NCBI RefSeq assembly: GCF_900113115.1
Contig: NZ_FOOF01000011.1
Span: 124,001 to 188,000, forward strand
DNA from: Duganella sp. CF458
Lineage (GTDB): Bacteria; Pseudomonadota; Gammaproteobacteria; Burkholderiales; Burkholderiaceae_D
Reading direction: 5' to 3'
Length of the DNA: 64,000 nt
Shown: positions 24,803-32,228 of the stretch, piece after piece
Layout: each line of letters starts with the position of its first letter
Numbering within the stretch: position 1 is the first letter of the stretch
Notes under the pieces: model-generated
Database searches by the model: none
Seen by the model: the letters and a program-made list of their open reading frames with translations, nothing else
Told to the model about the DNA's origin: nothing
Position numbers and translations under genes: made by a program

Positions 24803-25465
24803 ATGCATAACGGCTTTATCGTATTCGAAGGCGTCGACGGCGCCGGCAAGTCCACCGTGGCGCAACTGGTGGCGCAGGCGCTGCAGCAGGACGACCCGGG
24901 CGCGTGCTACTGGGACAAGCGCGCCACGCACTTCGACAGCCAGTTCGCGCGCCAGCAAATGGAAACCATCAAGGCGGCGCTGTGGGACTACCAGAAGGAT
25001 GCCAATATCCTCGAGCTGGGCAATATGCACTGGCTATCGCTGATGTGCTCCTGGTTCAGCGCGATCGACGAGCTGGTGGTCAAACCGGCCAGGGCGCAGC
25101 AGCGCACGCTGGTGATGGATAACTGGCATTACAAATTCTCCTCGCGTTTCCTGCTGAAGGACGACTTCGACCCGGCCCTGGTGCGCATGATGTTTTCCCA
25201 ACTGACCAGGCCTGACCGGATCGTGTTTTTGCAGGTCGACCCGGCCACGGCTGCCGAGCGCAAGGGCGGGGTGTTCCAGCCTTCCGAATGCGGGGTGCTG
25301 GCGGCGCCGCACCTGGCCGGGCGCGCCAGCTTCATGGCCTACCAGGCGGCGGTGCAGCAGCAGTTGCTGGCGGTGTGCGACAGCGCCCAGACCCTGCTGG
25401 TCGACGCCAGCGAGGGCAGCGCCGAACACGTTGCCGCCGCCGTGCTGGCGCAACTGCGCGCCTGA
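24803..25465 (+). CDS. Thymidylate-kinase-like P-loop protein
   Basis: A 220-residue nucleoside/nucleotide kinase-like protein. The P-loop FEGVDGAGKST is nearly identical to dTMP kinases. The DRY-type motif is replaced by MDNWHYKFSSRF, and the lid region differs (TAAERKGGVFQPSE). It is therefore probably not the housekeeping Tmk but a cluster enzyme that phosphorylates a nucleotide-like or other small substrate. It starts 39 bases after the radical SAM gene; AGGA eight bases before the ATG supports the start. Confidence 0.75.
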   Translation: MHNGFIVFEGVDGAGKSTVAQLVAQALQQDDPGACYWDKRATHFDSQFARQQMETIKAALWDYQKDANILELGNMHWLSLMCSWFSAIDELVVKPARAQQRTLVMDNWHYKFSSRFLLKDDFDPALVRMMFSQLTRPDRIVFLQVDPATAAERKGGVFQPSECGVLAAPHLAGRASFMAYQAAVQQQLLAVCDSAQTLLVDASEGSAEHVAAAVLAQLRA

Positions 25466-25476
25466 AGGCCGGGCCC

Positions 25477-27261
25477 ATGGACCTGTCTCGCACGCCCGCC
25501 GGCGCAGCCACTGTGATCGATGACAGCCTGTCGCTGCATGCCATGCTGCTGCGCCAGGTAGCCGCCCGGCCGCAGGCGCTGGCCGTGCAATGCGGCAGCG
25601 AACGGCTCAGCTACGCGGCGCTGCACCGCCAGCAGCAGGCCCTGGCGGCGCTGCTGCAACGGCATCGGCTCGGCGCCGGCGCCGTGGTCGGCATTTACCT
25701 GGAACGCGGCAACGCACTGCTGGCCGCCATCCTGGCCGTCAATAGCGTGGGCGCCGCCTTCCTGCTGCTCGACCCGGCCACGCCGACCGAGCGCCTGGCC
25801 CGCATGGTCGAACAGTCCGGCCTGCGCTACGTGCTGACCCAGGCCGCCATGCCCGGCCTGCCGGGGGCGCCGGCCGCCACCCGGATTCACCTCGACGATG
25901 GAGACGGCGCCGCGCCGCCGCTGCCGCGCCCGGCGTCGGCGCAGGCACCGTGCTACCTGATGTTCACTTCCGGCTCGAGCGGCCTGCCCAAGGGCGTGCA
26001 GCTTGGCTGCGGCGGCCTGTCGCACCTGCTGCAGGCGATGGCCGGTGCGCTGGCGCTGCAAGCGGACGACAATGTGCTGGTGCTGTCCTCGCTGGGCTTT
26101 GACATTGCCTTGCTGGAATTGCTGATGCCGCTGGTGTGCGGCGCTTGCGCGACCATCGTGCCGCAAGCGGCGCTGGGCGACAGTGCCGCCATCCGCAGCC
26201 TGATCGATACGGCCGCCGTCAGCGTGGTGCAGGCCACCCCGTCCAGCTTCCAGTGGCTGGCGGCCGGCAGCTGGCGGCCGCGGCGGCGCCTGCAGCTGCT
26301 GTGCGGCGGCGAAGTGCTGCCGCCCGGCCTGCTCAAGCACTTGCTGCAGCTGGGCGAGCGGGTCTGGCACGCCTATGGGCCGACCGAGACCACCATCTGG
26401 TCGCTGCTGCAGCCGATCAGCGATCCGGCCACGCCCGTCCTGCTTGGCGCGCCCATCGGCCGCACGCAGCTGCGCGTACTCGACGCCGCACTGCGCCCGG
26501 TGGCGCCCGGCGACACGGGCGAACTCTACCTGGGCGGGCCGGGCCTGGCCCTGGGCTACCTGTCCGGCGAGCGGCAGCGCTTTGTGACGCTCGAGGGCGG
26601 CGTGTTCTACCGGACGGGCGACCGCGTGCGCCGGGGCAGCCAGGGGCTGGAATTTGTCGGCCGCAGCGACCGCCAGGTGAAGATCCGCGGTCACCGCCTA
26701 GAGCTCGATGAAGTGGAAGCGCTGCTGCGCAGCCACCCGCTGGTGGCGGCGGCGGCCGTGACGGCGGAATGGAGCGCCGGCCACTGCAGCGCCACCCTGG
26801 CGTACCTGGTGCTCCATGGCCTGGACGGCGGCCTGCCGGATGCGTTGACCGCGCTGGCGATCGACGAGCTCAAGCGCTGGTTGGGCCAGCGCCTGCCGCG
26901 CGCCGCCCTGCCGCGCCATTACCGCGTGCTGGCCAGCCTGCCGCTGACGGCCAGCGGCAAGACCGCTTACGCGGCGCTGCCGGCCGCCGCGGCGCCCTGT
27001 GCCGCCGCACCCGCACCGCCGCCGGGCGCCCTGGAACGCCGCCTGCTGGCGCTCTGGCAGCGATTGCTCAAGCTCGAACAGCTGGGCCTTGAGGACGACT
27101 TCTTTGCCATCGGTGGCGACTCGCTGCTGGCGGCCATGCTGGCCTTTGAAGTGCAGCAGGCGTTCGGCATCGAGTTCTCCATCGCGACCGTGCTGGAAAA
27201 CAGTTCGCTGCGGGGCATGGCCGCCGCGATTGCCAGGGCCGCCGGGCAGCGCGATGAGTGA
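25477..27261 (+). CDS. Free-standing adenylation-thiolation (A-T) didomain NRPS protein
   Basis: A 594-residue protein. The adenylation domain (about 15-500) shows LMFTSGSSGLPKGV (A3), AYGPTETT (A5), GELYLGGPGLALGYL (A6), FYRTGDRV (A7), GRSDRQVKIRGHRLELDEVE (A8) and LTASGKTAY with the catalytic Lys (A10). The Asp in LGFDIALLE matches Asp235 of GrsA, so an alpha-amino acid substrate is likely. The carrier domain has DDFFAIGGDSL with Ser549 for phosphopantetheine. No condensation or thioesterase domain is present, so release must use another protein, perhaps the BtrH-like one. It overlaps the next gene by eight bases (ATGAGTGA). Confidence 0.92.
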   Translation: MDLSRTPAGAATVIDDSLSLHAMLLRQVAARPQALAVQCGSERLSYAALHRQQQALAALLQRHRLGAGAVVGIYLERGNALLAAILAVNSVGAAFLLLDPATPTERLARMVEQSGLRYVLTQAAMPGLPGAPAATRIHLDDGDGAAPPLPRPASAQAPCYLMFTSGSSGLPKGVQLGCGGLSHLLQAMAGALALQADDNVLVLSSLGFDIALLELLMPLVCGACATIVPQAALGDSAAIRSLIDTAAVSVVQATPSSFQWLAAGSWRPRRRLQLLCGGEVLPPGLLKHLLQLGERVWHAYGPTETTIWSLLQPISDPATPVLLGAPIGRTQLRVLDAALRPVAPGDTGELYLGGPGLALGYLSGERQRFVTLEGGVFYRTGDRVRRGSQGLEFVGRSDRQVKIRGHRLELDEVEALLRSHPLVAAAAVTAEWSAGHCSATLAYLVLHGLDGGLPDALTALAIDELKRWLGQRLPRAALPRHYRVLASLPLTASGKTAYAALPAAAAPCAAAPAPPPGALERRLLALWQRLLKLEQLGLEDDFFAIGGDSLLAAMLAFEVQQAFGIEFSIATVLENSSLRGMAAAIARAAGQRDE

Positions 27262-28417
27262 GGCTGCGGCGCCGCGCCTGCATCGCAAGGAGCCCATGCC
27301 CAGGCGCTTTTTCGCCGAAGTCGTGTGCCTGTCGGCCAATGGCGAATTCCTGGCCGCCGCCCACTTCCGCGACAGCGCCAAGCGCGGCGTGGTGCACCTG
27401 TTCCAATGCCGGCAGGGCCATTGGAGCAATGCCGGTGCGCCCTTCGAAGGCAGCCTGCCTGGCCTGTACCTGGGCAATGCGCTGGCCCTGTCGGCCGACG
27501 GGCGCACCCTGGCCATCGCCGGCGATGGCAACAAGAAGACCGCCGGCTGCGTAGCGCTGTACCAATTCCGGGACGGGCACTGGCACCCGAAAGGGGCGCC
27601 CTTGCGCGGCAAGGCCGCCACCCATTTCGGCAGCAGCGTGGCGCTCAGCGCCGACGGCAATATCGTGGCCATCGGCCAGCGCAGCGCGGCCGGCGGCGGC
27701 GCAGTGCATGTGTTCCGCTATGCCGCCGGCAGCTGGCAGCGCCACGGCGCGGTGCTCGGCGCCGCTGCCGCGCAGGGCGATTTCGGCATCGCCGTTTCGC
27801 TCTGCAGCACGGGCGAGCGGCTGGCGGTCGGCGCCAATTCCTTCAAGGCCGGCTTGTACGGCTCGGTCAGCGTGTTCCACTATGCCGGCCAGGCCTGGCA
27901 ACTGCGCGGCGCGCCGATCCGCGGTGGGCTGCAGAGCCACTTCGGCACGGCTGTCAAGCTCTGCGCCGCAGGCGAGACCGTGGCGGTGGGCAGTCCCAGC
28001 TGCAGCAACGGACGAGGCAGTGTCCGCGTGTACCGGTTCCGCGCGGGCCATTGGCGTCAGCTGGGCGAGACGCTGGCCGGCGAGCACCCGCAAGCGTTCA
28101 TGGGCAATGCAGTCGACCTGTCGGAAGACGGGCGCATGCTGGTGGCCGGCAGCGATGGACTGGCCGGCGCTTCCGGTGCCGTCCTGGTCTACCTGTTCGA
28201 CGGCAGCCGCTGGCAGCGCAGCAGCGTCACCCTGTTCGGCGAGGCCGGCAACAGCTACTTCGGCTTGTCGGTCTCGCTGTCGACCGCCGGCGGCAAGATA
28301 GCGTCGGCCAACCTGAATGTACTCAACGACAGCGTGGTGCACCGCTTCACGCTGGCCGATGCCCAGCCGGCGCCGGCTGCGGCGCAGCGGGCGCCGGAAC
28401 TGCTGGCCGCGCCCTAG
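27254..28417 (+). CDS. Beta-propeller protein with FG-GAP-like repeats, cluster-associated
   Basis: A 387-residue protein made of repeated blades of about 50 residues. Each has a pattern like FGSSVALSADGNIVAIG followed by GAVHVFRYAAGSWQRHG. At least six repeats are visible (LGNALALSADGRTLAIA, FGIAVSLCSTGERLAVG, FGTAVKLCAAGETVAVG, MGNAVDLSEDGRMLVAG, FGLSVSLSTAGGKIASA). This resembles integrin-alpha/FG-GAP propellers. There is no signal peptide, so it is probably cytoplasmic. Its start overlaps the A-T gene stop by eight bases, which makes co-translation and physical partnership with the A-T protein likely. Such a protein is unusual in a biosynthetic operon; a scaffold role is only a guess. Confidence 0.8.
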   Translation: MSEAAAPRLHRKEPMPRRFFAEVVCLSANGEFLAAAHFRDSAKRGVVHLFQCRQGHWSNAGAPFEGSLPGLYLGNALALSADGRTLAIAGDGNKKTAGCVALYQFRDGHWHPKGAPLRGKAATHFGSSVALSADGNIVAIGQRSAAGGGAVHVFRYAAGSWQRHGAVLGAAAAQGDFGIAVSLCSTGERLAVGANSFKAGLYGSVSVFHYAGQAWQLRGAPIRGGLQSHFGTAVKLCAAGETVAVGSPSCSNGRGSVRVYRFRAGHWRQLGETLAGEHPQAFMGNAVDLSEDGRMLVAGSDGLAGASGAVLVYLFDGSRWQRSSVTLFGEAGNSYFGLSVSLSTAGGKIASANLNVLNDSVVHRFTLADAQPAPAAAQRAPELLAAP

Positions 28418-28432
28418 CCGGCCCGGCTCGCC

Positions 28433-30001
28433 TCAGGCCGGCAGCAGCAGGGGCGCAGCGCGCAGTGCGCTCAGTTGCTGCGGCGCGAGGCGGGCGGCGG
28501 CGCTGGCGAGATGGCGGGCGGCGGCGGGCTGGCCGCTGCGCTCGGCCAGCGCCAGCCAGCGCCAGGCTTGTTCGGCGTCGGCCGGCGTGCCCTGGCCGCA
28601 CAAGAGCATCAGGCCGGCATTGAGCTGGGCGCGGCCGTGGCCCTGGCGCGCAGCGGCCAGGTACCAGGACAGCGCTTGCGGGAAGTCGCGCGGCAGGCCC
28701 TGGCCGCTGTCGTAGCGCAGGCCGAGCGTGAAGCAGGCCAGCACGTGGCCCTGCCCGGCGGCCTTGCGGTACCAGGCGTGCGCTTGCTGCTGGTCGGGCG
28801 CGGGGCCGTCGTCGCGGTCGTGGATCTGGCCCAGCATGAATTGCGCGGCGGCGTACTCTTGTTCGGCGGCGCGGCGGAACCAGGCCAGCGCCTTGCGCGC
28901 ATCTGGCGCCACGCCCTGCCCGGTTTCATAGCGCAGGCCAAGGTCGAACTGGGCGCGCAAGTGGCCCTGGTCGGCCGCCTTGCGATACCAGAAGATGGCT
29001 TCCTGCTGGTCGCGCGGCACGCCGAGGCCCTGCTCATGCAACAGCGCCAGGTGGTATTGTGCGGCGGGATGCCCCGTTTCCGAGGCCTTGCGGTACCAGT
29101 GCGCTGCCTGGCGGTGATCTTGTGCCACGCCTTGGCCTTGCTCGTAACGTTGACCCAGGTTGTTTTGCGCGCCGGCGTGTCCCAGTTCGGCGGCGCGGCG
29201 GTACCACTTCAATGCCTGCGCTTCGTCGCGCGGCACGCCATTGCCGTTGTCGTAGATCAGGCCCAGGTTGAACTGGGAGCTGGCGTGGTCCTGTTCCGCC
29301 GCCAGGGTGTACCACTTGATGGCGCGCGCGGCGTCGGGCGGCACGTCCTGTCCTTTGTCGTAGCGTAGCGCGAGGTTGAATTGCGCGGCCGCGTAGCCTT
29401 GCTCGGCAGCCTTGCGGAACCAGCCCAGCGCCTGCTTGCCGTCCTGCGCCACGCCTTGTCCGTTGTCGTAGCGCAGGCCAAGGTTGAACTGGGCGCGCGC
29501 ATACCCCTGGTCGGCGGCCTTGCGGTACCACATGATCGCTTGCTCGAAATCCTGCGGCACGCCTCTGCCGCTGTCGTACATCATGCCCAGGTTGTTCTGC
29601 GCGCCGGGGTCGCCCTGCCCGGCGGCCTTGGCGAACCAATAGCGCGCTCTTTCGGTATCGTGCGGCACCCCCCGGCCCTTGGCATACAGCCAGCCCAGGT
29701 TGTATTGCGCGGCGGCGTAGCCCTGTTCCGCCGCGAGCTGGTACCAGTGCGCCGCCTCGGCGAAATCGGTGTCGACGCCCTGCCCCTTCTGGAACATCAC
29801 GCCGAGGTTGTATTGGGCGTGCTCCAGGCCTGCATTGGCGGCTTGGCGATACCAGGCCACGGCCAGCTCATAGCTTTGCGCCACGCCCTGTCCGTTGAAG
29901 TACATGAAGCCCAGGCTATGCTGGGCATTGGCCACGCCGCGCTCGGCCAGTTGGCGCACGCGCAGGAATTCGTCGACTTCAGTCGGTGCGTGGCGCTGCA
30001 T
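28433..30001 (-). CDS. Sel1-repeat protein, 13 tandem repeats
   Basis: A 522-residue protein made almost wholly of 36-residue Sel1-like repeats. Thirteen full copies run from LAERGVANAQHSLGFMYFNG to the block near residue 470, then a degenerate one. Consensus: AA-x-x-G-x-x-x-AQ-x-NLG-x-x-Y-x-x-G-x-GV-x-x-D-x-x-x-A-x-x-W-[FY]. The solenoid mediates protein-protein contacts; no enzymatic domain, signal peptide or membrane segment is seen. It starts six bases after the stop of the GGDEF-EAL gene, so it is the last gene of a signalling operon and may be an adaptor for that system. The 108-bp DNA periodicity could recombine. Confidence 0.88.
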   Translation of the reverse strand: MQRHAPTEVDEFLRVRQLAERGVANAQHSLGFMYFNGQGVAQSYELAVAWYRQAANAGLEHAQYNLGVMFQKGQGVDTDFAEAAHWYQLAAEQGYAAAQYNLGWLYAKGRGVPHDTERARYWFAKAAGQGDPGAQNNLGMMYDSGRGVPQDFEQAIMWYRKAADQGYARAQFNLGLRYDNGQGVAQDGKQALGWFRKAAEQGYAAAQFNLALRYDKGQDVPPDAARAIKWYTLAAEQDHASSQFNLGLIYDNGNGVPRDEAQALKWYRRAAELGHAGAQNNLGQRYEQGQGVAQDHRQAAHWYRKASETGHPAAQYHLALLHEQGLGVPRDQQEAIFWYRKAADQGHLRAQFDLGLRYETGQGVAPDARKALAWFRRAAEQEYAAAQFMLGQIHDRDDGPAPDQQQAHAWYRKAAGQGHVLACFTLGLRYDSGQGLPRDFPQALSWYLAAARQGHGRAQLNAGLMLLCGQGTPADAEQAWRWLALAERSGQPAAARHLASAAARLAPQQLSALRAAPLLLPA

Positions 30002-30007
30002 GGACGA

Positions 30008-32221
30008 TCAGGCCTGGCTGGCCAGGCGCAGGCCGGCGGGGGCGGCAAGGGCAGGAGCGTCGGCCTGGTTCTGCGCCGCCAGCACTTCCATGAAGCTGGT
30101 CAGCGCAATCGGCCGGTAATACAGGTAGCCCTGCATGGTGGCGCAGCCGTTGGCGGCCAGGTAGCGTGCCTGCACTTCGGTCTCCACCCCTTCCGCCACC
30201 AGGTGCAGGCCCAGGCCGCGCGCGATCGAGATGATGGCCAGGATCACCGGATAGTGGCCATGCTCGTCGTGGATTTCCTTGACGAAGCTCTGGTCGATCT
30301 TGATGGTGTGGATCGGGAAGCGGTGCAGGTAGGACAGCGAGGAGTAGCCGGTGCCGAAGTCGTCGATGGCGACCGACACGCCCAGCTGGCACAGCTTGTT
30401 CAACTGCTCGATGGCGTACTGCGGGTTGCGGATGCAGATGTTCTCCGTGATCTCGACTTCGATCTGCGACGGCGAAATCTGGTAGCGCGCCAGCGCGTTA
30501 CGCATCTTCTCGAAGAAGTCGCCGCGATCCAGGTATTGCGGCGACAGGTTCAGCGACAGGCGGATATTGTCGGCGCCGGCCGCATTCCACAGCAGCAGGT
30601 CGCGGCATAGCGCGCCGATCATCCAGTCCGAAATCGGCAGCATCAGGCCGTTCTCTTCGGCAAACGGCAGGAACTCGCCGGCCGACAGCAGGCCGCGACC
30701 TGGATGGTTCCAGCGCATCAGGCCTTCGGCGCCGATGATGCGGCCCGATGCCATGTCGACCTGCGGCTGGTAATACATTTCCAGTTCGTTGTTTTCCAGC
30801 GCCTTGCGCAGCGACTGCTCCAGCGCGATCTTCTGGTGCGACATGTCCTGCATCGACGGATGGTAGAAGCTGTGGCCGTTCTTGCCTTGCGCCTTGACCT
30901 GGTACATGGCGATGTCGGCGTGGCGCAGCAGCTCTTCAATCGAGTCGCCGTCGTTCGGATAAACCGCGATGCCGATCGATGCCGAGATGTGCACCACGTG
31001 GCCGTCCAGGTCGAACGGCGATTGCAGCACTTCCTGGAATTTGTCGGCAATCGCCTTGGCGTCGGCGCGGTCGCGCAGCTCGGGCAGCACGATGGTGAAT
31101 TCGTCGCCGCTGTGGCGCGCCAGCGTGTCGCCCTTGCGCAGGCATTCCTTCAGGCGCCGCGCGGCCTGCTGCAGCAGTTCGTCACCTTTCACGTGGCCCA
31201 GCGTATCGTTGACCAGCTTGAAGCGGTCGAGGTCGATGAACATCACGGCCAGTTCGGCCAGCTTGCGCTTGGCCTGGATCACGGCCAGGCCCAGGCGGTC
31301 CTTGAACAGGATGCGGTTCGGCAGGTCGGTCAGGATATCGTGATAGGCCTGGTAGGAGATCATCTCCTCCGCGCGCTTGCGGTCGGTGATGTCGCGCGCC
31401 ACGCCGTAGGTGCCGAAGAATTCGTGGCGCGACATCTCTTCGCCCGGCACGTGCATGCCGATCGCGTTCAGGGAAATCGTCATCAGCGTATTGCTGAAGG
31501 TGCGGTCGCCGGCGGCACTGTTATTGCACTTCAGGCGCAGCTCCACATTGCGCGAGGCGCGCTCGTCGACGCGCCGCTCGTTGAACACATAGCGCGCACG
31601 CTCCTGGTCTTCCTCGTGCACCAGCACCGAGTAGTGGCGGCCGATCAGTTCTTCGCGCGCATATCCCAGCAGCTGGTAGGCGCGGTCGTTGACGAAGGTG
31701 AAGCAGCCTTCATGGTTCAGGGTATAGATGATGTCGGGCGAGCTGTCCACCAGGTAGCGGTACATCTTTTCCGAATTTTCCAGGCGCTGCGCAATGCGCA
31801 GGTTCTCCACCGCCAGCCGGCGCTTTTGCAGCGCGTTCTCCACGGTCCTGATCAGCTCGGGCGGGTTGTACGGCTTGCGCAGGTAGTCGTAGGCGCCGCG
31901 CTTCAAAGCGCCGATGGCGGCCTCGATGCCGGCCTCGCCGCTCATCACGATCACGTCGCAGTCGATCTCGCGCGCGTTCACGAAATCCATGATGTCGTGG
32001 CCGCTCATGTCGGGCAGGCGCAGGTCCAGCAGCAGCAGGTCGAATTGCTGGCGGCTCAGATGGGCCAGCGCTTCGGCACCGGTGGCCGCGGTAACCAGCT
32101 GGTAGCTGTCCTGCACGCGCAGCAGCTCGTACAGGGAAGACAGCAGGCGCGGTTCGTCGTCTACCAGCAGCAGGCGTGGCTGGAATTCCGGTACCGGGGA
32201 CGTCGGGATCATCTGGTTCAT
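30008..32221 (-). CDS. Response regulator with PAS, GGDEF and EAL domains
   Basis: A 737-residue cyclic-di-GMP signalling protein. Order: REC receiver (about 15-130, LLLVDDEPRLL and phospho-acceptor Asp in LLLLDLRLPD, Lys in LRKPYNP), PAS (about 160-290), GGDEF (about 300-465) and EAL (about 480-730). The GGDEF signature is SGDEF and the EAL signature is EGL (GAEGLMRW). ITENI, IDDFGTGYSS, KIDQSF and AEGVET are intact, so phosphodiesterase activity is likely. The ATG at 32221 is seven bases after the kinase stop and has AAGG upstream. Its likely partner is the HDOD-histidine kinase encoded just before it. Confidence 0.9.
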   Translation of the reverse strand: MNQMIPTSPVPEFQPRLLLVDDEPRLLSSLYELLRVQDSYQLVTAATGAEALAHLSRQQFDLLLLDLRLPDMSGHDIMDFVNAREIDCDVIVMSGEAGIEAAIGALKRGAYDYLRKPYNPPELIRTVENALQKRRLAVENLRIAQRLENSEKMYRYLVDSSPDIIYTLNHEGCFTFVNDRAYQLLGYAREELIGRHYSVLVHEEDQERARYVFNERRVDERASRNVELRLKCNNSAAGDRTFSNTLMTISLNAIGMHVPGEEMSRHEFFGTYGVARDITDRKRAEEMISYQAYHDILTDLPNRILFKDRLGLAVIQAKRKLAELAVMFIDLDRFKLVNDTLGHVKGDELLQQAARRLKECLRKGDTLARHSGDEFTIVLPELRDRADAKAIADKFQEVLQSPFDLDGHVVHISASIGIAVYPNDGDSIEELLRHADIAMYQVKAQGKNGHSFYHPSMQDMSHQKIALEQSLRKALENNELEMYYQPQVDMASGRIIGAEGLMRWNHPGRGLLSAGEFLPFAEENGLMLPISDWMIGALCRDLLLWNAAGADNIRLSLNLSPQYLDRGDFFEKMRNALARYQISPSQIEVEITENICIRNPQYAIEQLNKLCQLGVSVAIDDFGTGYSSLSYLHRFPIHTIKIDQSFVKEIHDEHGHYPVILAIISIARGLGLHLVAEGVETEVQARYLAANGCATMQGYLYYRPIALTSFMEVLAAQNQADAPALAAPAGLRLASQA

Positions 32222-32228
32222 GCAGGCC

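Noticed and set aside
28433..30001. Regular 108-bp periodicity that could suggest a repeat array
   Set aside because: It is in-frame coding for Sel1 repeats with codon-level divergence, not a CRISPR or satellite array.
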